Shown here piece after piece: positions 59,786 to 64,000 of a stretch of 64,000 nucleotides of DNA. The notes below the pieces were generated by a model. That model made no database searches, had not been told where the DNA came from, and was given only the letters and a program-made list of their open reading frames with translations. Source of the DNA: Karalla daura (Eukaryota > Chordata > Actinopteri > Chaetodontiformes > Leiognathidae). Made by a program: the position numbers and the translations under genes. Numbering within the stretch: the stretch's first letter is position 1; each line of letters opens with the position of its first letter. The stretch lies in NCBI GenBank assembly GCA_029224185.1, contig CM055191.1, positions 21,194,172 through 21,258,171 of the forward strand, read 5' to 3'.

Positions 59786-62700
59786 CAGACACACACAGAC
59801 TTTACATCCTCTGGAGACAAACCAATCCCCAACAGCCAGAGGGTGACACCACAGCAGGCAAACTCATAACATTGCTGTCCAAGTGGAGCTGCTGAGGCTG
59901 CTCTTTAAGGATAGAGTCCCTGTCCGACCGATGGCTGTCACTCCCAGCGCCAGTGGACATGTGTGATCCCTTAAAGAAATCAACCCAGTAATTTGTCATG
60001 CCAGACTCCCTGTGATATTACCCGCTCAGCACAGCAGCCCGCTTAAACAGTACAGGAGCAGGACTGCAGTCTTTAGCGTGGCAAATAGCTCTGTTTCCAA
60101 CTTTGTCGTAAAATCAACACCGTTCTGGGAGAGCGCTTCGGTTTTTCACAACACACAGTCAAGTTAGAGTCGTCAGGAGTGCAGTATTAAACTGTGCCAC
60201 GAGACACATTTATTTATTTAAGGACTGTCCTGTAGGACTTTGATCAATCTCATGTATTGGTTCATCTGTTCATTTTTTGAACATAGCAATTTCTCCTCAT
60301 GCCAGTTACATTTTCAAGATTTTTCTATTCCTCTCAGAAAGAAAATCCTGTATTCTCATTTTAAGTATTTATTTCTGTACCACAGGCCATAAAGGTGTAT
60401 TTCACCATCATAGCTGCTTGAATGAAACAGTGGTTCTGACAAAAAGAATAATTCATGCTTTGTATTTAACCGAAAAGTGAATACAGTTAAATGTGTCTTA
60501 AATCGTTAAAATACAATAAAGAATGACTGGAACATTTAATTAAAATCCCTATTGATTTTGCTCTATTTTCAGTGATTTTGGTGATTGTAAATGTGGTTAA
60601 TAAATGTGGTTTAAATTGGACTACACAACTTGTCAAATACTCAAAACATCTGAGATGATTGAGGCAGAGTGGGTTTTTACAATTAGTGTTGCATTATGAG
60701 AAACTGATGCTGTTGCAGAAGGACTTAAGAATATAAACAATGAGGTCTTAAAGTGCCTCTTCACCCAAATAGTTTTGTCCCATCTCTCACAGTGTTACAA
60801 CAAAAGGTGTAACCGAGCGGTTTGTGCTCGCGTGGTATACAGCAACATGCTTATTGACACAGAACGTGAAATGCTCTTTGTGTATGTAAATTCCTGTTGA
60901 AACTGAGGGAAAACTATCCACACCACTCTCTTCCTCAGCATGAAGAAAACACCCAGGAGCTGCTTGTAACACGGCTGTCAATAAATAATCGTATCGGCGG
61001 ACAGAGCTTTATCTATTATTTAAAATCACAATGCCATTCTCGCAAAATATTCCTGAGTTCTGAACGAGACATAAAGAAACTGATGGGACTCCATCGGGCG
61101 TACCAGTGAGCCGTGCAGGCGCCATTTGTTCCCAAACATATTTTCTTTAAGGATGAACATGATGAAGCCACCAGACAGCCCACCTCACTGCCCTGACACT
61201 GAATGGCACTCCCCAAATGTGACTTGGCAGTTCTAATCAAATGATTTAGCACATTAAATCAACCTTTCCCCCCCATAATCAGATTATGTGAGTGCACTGT
61301 GCAGCATCTCCACAGCGTACAGTATACCTTCACCTATTAATATGACCAACCTTGTGTCAGTGATTTCCCTTGCGATGGAAACAGTATCATGTTAATTATC
61401 ACAACCATCTGGTCCGAGCAGTGAAAAAAGCTTTCTCTTCCTCTCGCAGATTTGTACCTGTCAATCAAAGGCTGCTTCAAACAAGCCACTGGGGCTCAGG
61501 AACAGCAGAGAAGAACCACGCTCCAGTCTCAGAGGATTTAGGAGTGGCGTTAAATTAATCTTCAGCTGGCAATTTGACTTTCCTCTCTCACTGTGTTGTT
61601 GCTCTTACCACAAATCATTATTGATTTTTTTTTTTTACGCCAGGCTCCTAATATGGCCAGTAAATGCTATTTATGGACTGTAGCATGGTAATTTTACAGT
61701 GTGTGTGTTCCTGTATTTTTAGCCCTCAGTTGTGGTTTCAGTGAAATTTGTATGTTTTTGTTGAGTGCATTGTGTGCATTTAATGTGCTATGACAGACTG
61801 CATTTGACTTATTCATTCCCTTTCAATGGACTGTCATTCCATCCCTTTGTTTGTGTTTTTTTCTCTTTTTTTTTTTAGAATTTCTTTCAAAGCTGAGCTC
61901 GCTGAGATGATTCACTGTTTATGACTACCACTGTCCCGTGACATCACTGCGTCTGGATCATGACCAAGGCAAAAGCAGAATAAGAAGGGAAGTTTGGCCT
62001 CCAGAGGACTGGGGGAAAACATGAGGAGAGGAGCGAGAGGGGTCGCGAGACAGATGCTCTCCTCAAGGTGAGCCGCCGCTGACCTGTCTGCCACATAAAT
62101 TATTCTGTAGTTTCAGACTCCATTCCAAAGTTGTGGAATTGGGTTACAAGATAATTTCACAGGCCACTTGCTTGTCTTCCTTGGCAGTCCAACTGGCTAA
62201 TTGAAGAGAGTGATTTCCAGTTTGGGCAACTATTCAGAACATGGCAGTCAAAATCTGAATGATTTGAAGGCTCTGGTCCCGTCCACCCCCCTTCTTCTCT
62301 CTTTAAATATTCTGGGGTTTTTTTTTTCCTCATCCAGAGCGGAGTAATTTTAAGTAAGGAAAAAAAGGCTGAAATTCTGATTGACTGTTTATCAAGTTGA
62401 TAAATAAACAAAGCATAAAAGCAGAGCAGAGTTTCAAAAAAGTACCAATAAATTTCAATACATTTCACAGTAAAAGTTTGGTCTGGTTTCAAATGAACTA
62501 ATTTAGGCGCTCTCTCCGTTGGTACAATTTGAACAGTGGATTTGGTGTGTGTGTTTAAAACCTATCTAGACTTTGGGCTCCTTCTCCCAGCTTTGGTCCA
62601 TTTATTTAAGGTCAGGGCACCTCGGTGCGGATATACTCTCAGAGTGCATTATGATGGAATGAGTGGCCAAACTGCAGCTGAGCTAATCCTGACGCATTTA

Positions 62701-62880
62701 ACCAGCATAGGTTCAGATTTGCAGCTGATATGACTGGCTCCACATGCAGTATTAAATTACACTGCTGCAAGAGTGGAGAGTTCTCCCTTAAACCCCTCTC
62801 TCTCTTTCCATGTCTGGTGGATAACAAAAAAATAAATAAAAATACAGCTACATTTTTTTTAAAAAAATGGGTGTTTTAAA
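59786..62880. other. intergenic, proximal upstream of zfpm2
   Basis: AT-rich, no exon or mobile element recognised. Repeat-free, ATTA-containing stretches lie at 60780-61260 and 61360-61680. Homopolymer T runs lie at 61626-61637 and 61867-61877. Confidence 0.45.
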
Positions 62881-63212
62881 CTCTCCCTGTAACGTGTTCA
62901 GGGGCAGAAGTGCTCACCTGGGAGAAAATTCAGGCAAAACTAAAACTAATCAGTGCCATTATTTATTTATTTGTTTGTTGGTGTGGGCAGAGTGTAGTTT
63001 GCCTCCGTCGTCCCCCCACCCCAACAAACGGGCTAATTAATAAGTGCAGGTTGAAGTGATCCTGGATGAAGTGAAGTTCTCCGAGCTGCGGCTACGGTAC
63101 CCGGGGAGGAACAAACCTTATCTTCAAACAAAAGCGCGAAACGCTCTCACCTCCCCAGTCAGTCCGTGCGGACCCGCGGCGGAGCGCAGCCTCATCACGG
63201 AGCCCGGTGCTC

Positions 63213-63289
63213 AGAGAGAGAGAGACACAGAGAGAGAGCGAGAGAGAGAGAGAGAGGGAGAGAGAGAGAGGGAGGGTGTGTGTGTGTGG

Positions 63290-63360
<71 letters not shown>
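63213..63360. repeat. (GA)n polypurine tract with GT insert
   Basis: About 148 bp of GA dinucleotides on plus, broken by a short GT run at 63275-63288. Homopurine mirror sequence, able in principle to form triplex DNA, about 220 bp before the zfpm2 ATG. Confidence 0.95.
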
Positions 63361-63367
<7 letters not shown>

Positions 63368-63514
63368 GCCAGAGCCGGAGAGACGAGAAAGATAAAGCAA
63401 AGACAGACGGAACGATAGACTTGTGCGTAAAAAGTACCGGTGCCCCCCTTCTTTCTTTATTCTTTCCCAATTTCCATCAGAGAAAAAAAAAGCCCCCAAA
63501 ACCCGGCTGCTTGG

Positions 63515-63562
63515 ATGAACCAGAACCTATCGATCTGTCAGTACTACACCTGGATTCACTGA
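63515..63562 (+). CDS. upstream ORF in zfpm2 leader (15 codons)
   Basis: ATG at 63515 opens MNQNLSICQYYTWIH and stops at TGA 63560-63562, 17 nt before the zfpm2 ATG and in a different frame. If it lies in the mature leader it could lower zfpm2 translation by the usual upstream-ORF mechanism. Whether the transcript starts upstream of it is not known. Confidence 0.35.
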   Translation: MNQNLSICQYYTWIH

Positions 63563-63579
63563 CCAGCCGCACAGCAGGC

Positions 63580-63619
63580 ATGTCCCGAAGGAAGCAGAGC
63601 AACCCCAGGCAGATCAAAC
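63580..63619 (+). CDS. zfpm2: zfpm2 (FOG2) coding exon 1
   Basis: Encodes MSRRKQSNPRQIK plus the first base of the next codon (an Arg in all FOG proteins), then the donor GTAAGT at 63620. This is the invariant Friend-of-GATA N-terminus, which recruits the NuRD complex through RBBP4/RBBP7 for repression of GATA targets in the nucleus. FOG2 is the cofactor of GATA4/5/6 in heart, gonad and diaphragm development. The peptide alone fits FOG1 as well as FOG2: Asn at residue 8 is as in human FOG1, where human FOG2 has Lys. The neighbouring dpys gene argues for zfpm2, because DPYS and ZFPM2 are linked on human chromosome 8 while ZFPM1 is elsewhere. Whether it is the a or b teleost copy cannot be told. 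All zinc-finger exons lie beyond the window. Confidence 0.88.
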
Positions 63620-63681
63620 GTAAGTTTGCTTTTCTTTTCTCTCCTCTCCTCCTCTCCAGCGTCTCTCGTGTCTCTGTTTCC

Positions 63682-63744
63682 GCGTGTGTGTGTGAGTGTG
63701 TGTGCGCGCGTGTGTGTGTGTGTGTGCGTGAACGTGCGTGTGTC
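63682..63744. repeat. imperfect (GT)n tract
   Basis: GT-rich run with GCGC and GA interruptions just inside zfpm2 intron 1. Confidence 0.9.
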
Positions 63745-63896
63745 CGTCTGTCTGCCTCGGCGGTGACCGGGGGAGAGGCTGCCGTCTGCCGCCTGTCCCG
63801 GTCCACACGCTCCGCTCTCCCTCCGCACATCACCCTCGCCATTACATGTTTTTTATTCTCTGGGTGTTTGATTCGAAACAATTAAAAAATAATAGC

Positions 63897-63928
<32 letters not shown>
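63897..63928. repeat. (AAT)n microsatellite
   Basis: About ten AAT units in zfpm2 intron 1. Confidence 0.95.
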
Positions 63929-63931
<3 letters not shown>

Positions 63932-64000
63932 CGGCCCGGCTTGCAGCTGCCTCTGCTGCCTGGCAAAAGTTTGCGTGGCGCTAGAATTATGACAATAATA

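Larger units (their letters stand above)
62881..63579 (+). promoter_or_regulatory. putative zfpm2 promoter and 5' leader
   Basis: GC rises from about 63000 with scattered CpGs to 63210. No clear TATA box. A long GA-rich tract (63213-63360) is followed by the leader containing a 15-codon upstream ORF (63515-63562). The transcription start cannot be placed from sequence alone. Confidence 0.5.
63620..64000 (+). other. start of zfpm2 intron 1
   Basis: Begins with a good donor (GTAAGT). Contains a GT-rich tract (63682-63744) and an AAT trinucleotide repeat (63897-63928). No second exon before the window ends. Confidence 0.8.

Noticed and set aside
63166..63885. 239-codon open frame spanning the zfpm2 start
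   Set aside because: The part before 63580 is GA-repeat and leader sequence beginning at a GTG, and the part after 63619 is intron. Only MSRRKQSNPRQIK is coding by family match.

Overview
The window is vertebrate nuclear DNA, almost certainly from a ray-finned (teleost, probably percomorph-type) fish. Genes are split into short exons with GT/AG introns. Long CA/GT and GATA microsatellites are frequent. Degenerate copies of a fish interspersed repeat and a non-LTR retrotransposon remnant are present. No bacterial-type gene organisation is seen. The species cannot be named from the sequence.

Left end (1-8.9 kb, minus strand): eight coding exons of dpys (dihydropyrimidinase, the second enzyme of pyrimidine catabolism). 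They join in frame to 477 codons, with every metal-binding residue of the family in place. The last coding exon (about 40 residues in the human protein) lies beyond base 1. Just upstream of the start codon are a perfect HNF4-type motif and a strong CTCF-type motif.

Middle (8.9-63.5 kb): a 54.7 kb gene desert. No exon of any gene could be recognised in either strand. It holds microsatellites, two or three decayed interspersed repeats, one reverse-transcriptase remnant, three gene-less CpG-rich islands about 4 kb apart (15.4-16.2, 19.4-20.0 and 23.6-24.2 kb), and many AT-rich, homeodomain/POU/GATA-motif-rich stretches of the kind that are usually conserved non-coding elements around developmental regulators. 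The most structured of these is a tandem duplication of a POU octamer plus GATA-site module at 34393-34439. The lrp12 gene, which separates DPYS from ZFPM2 in human, is not visible here.

Right end (63.5-64 kb, plus strand): coding exon 1 of zfpm2 (FOG2), only 40 nt long, encoding the N-terminal NuRD-recruiting motif of Friend-of-GATA proteins. It is preceded by a leader with a GA-rich tract, a 15-codon upstream ORF and an in-frame PIDLS peptide. The rest of zfpm2 lies beyond the window. The desert is best read as the upstream regulatory domain of zfpm2, insulated from the metabolic gene dpys; this is inference from layout and motifs.
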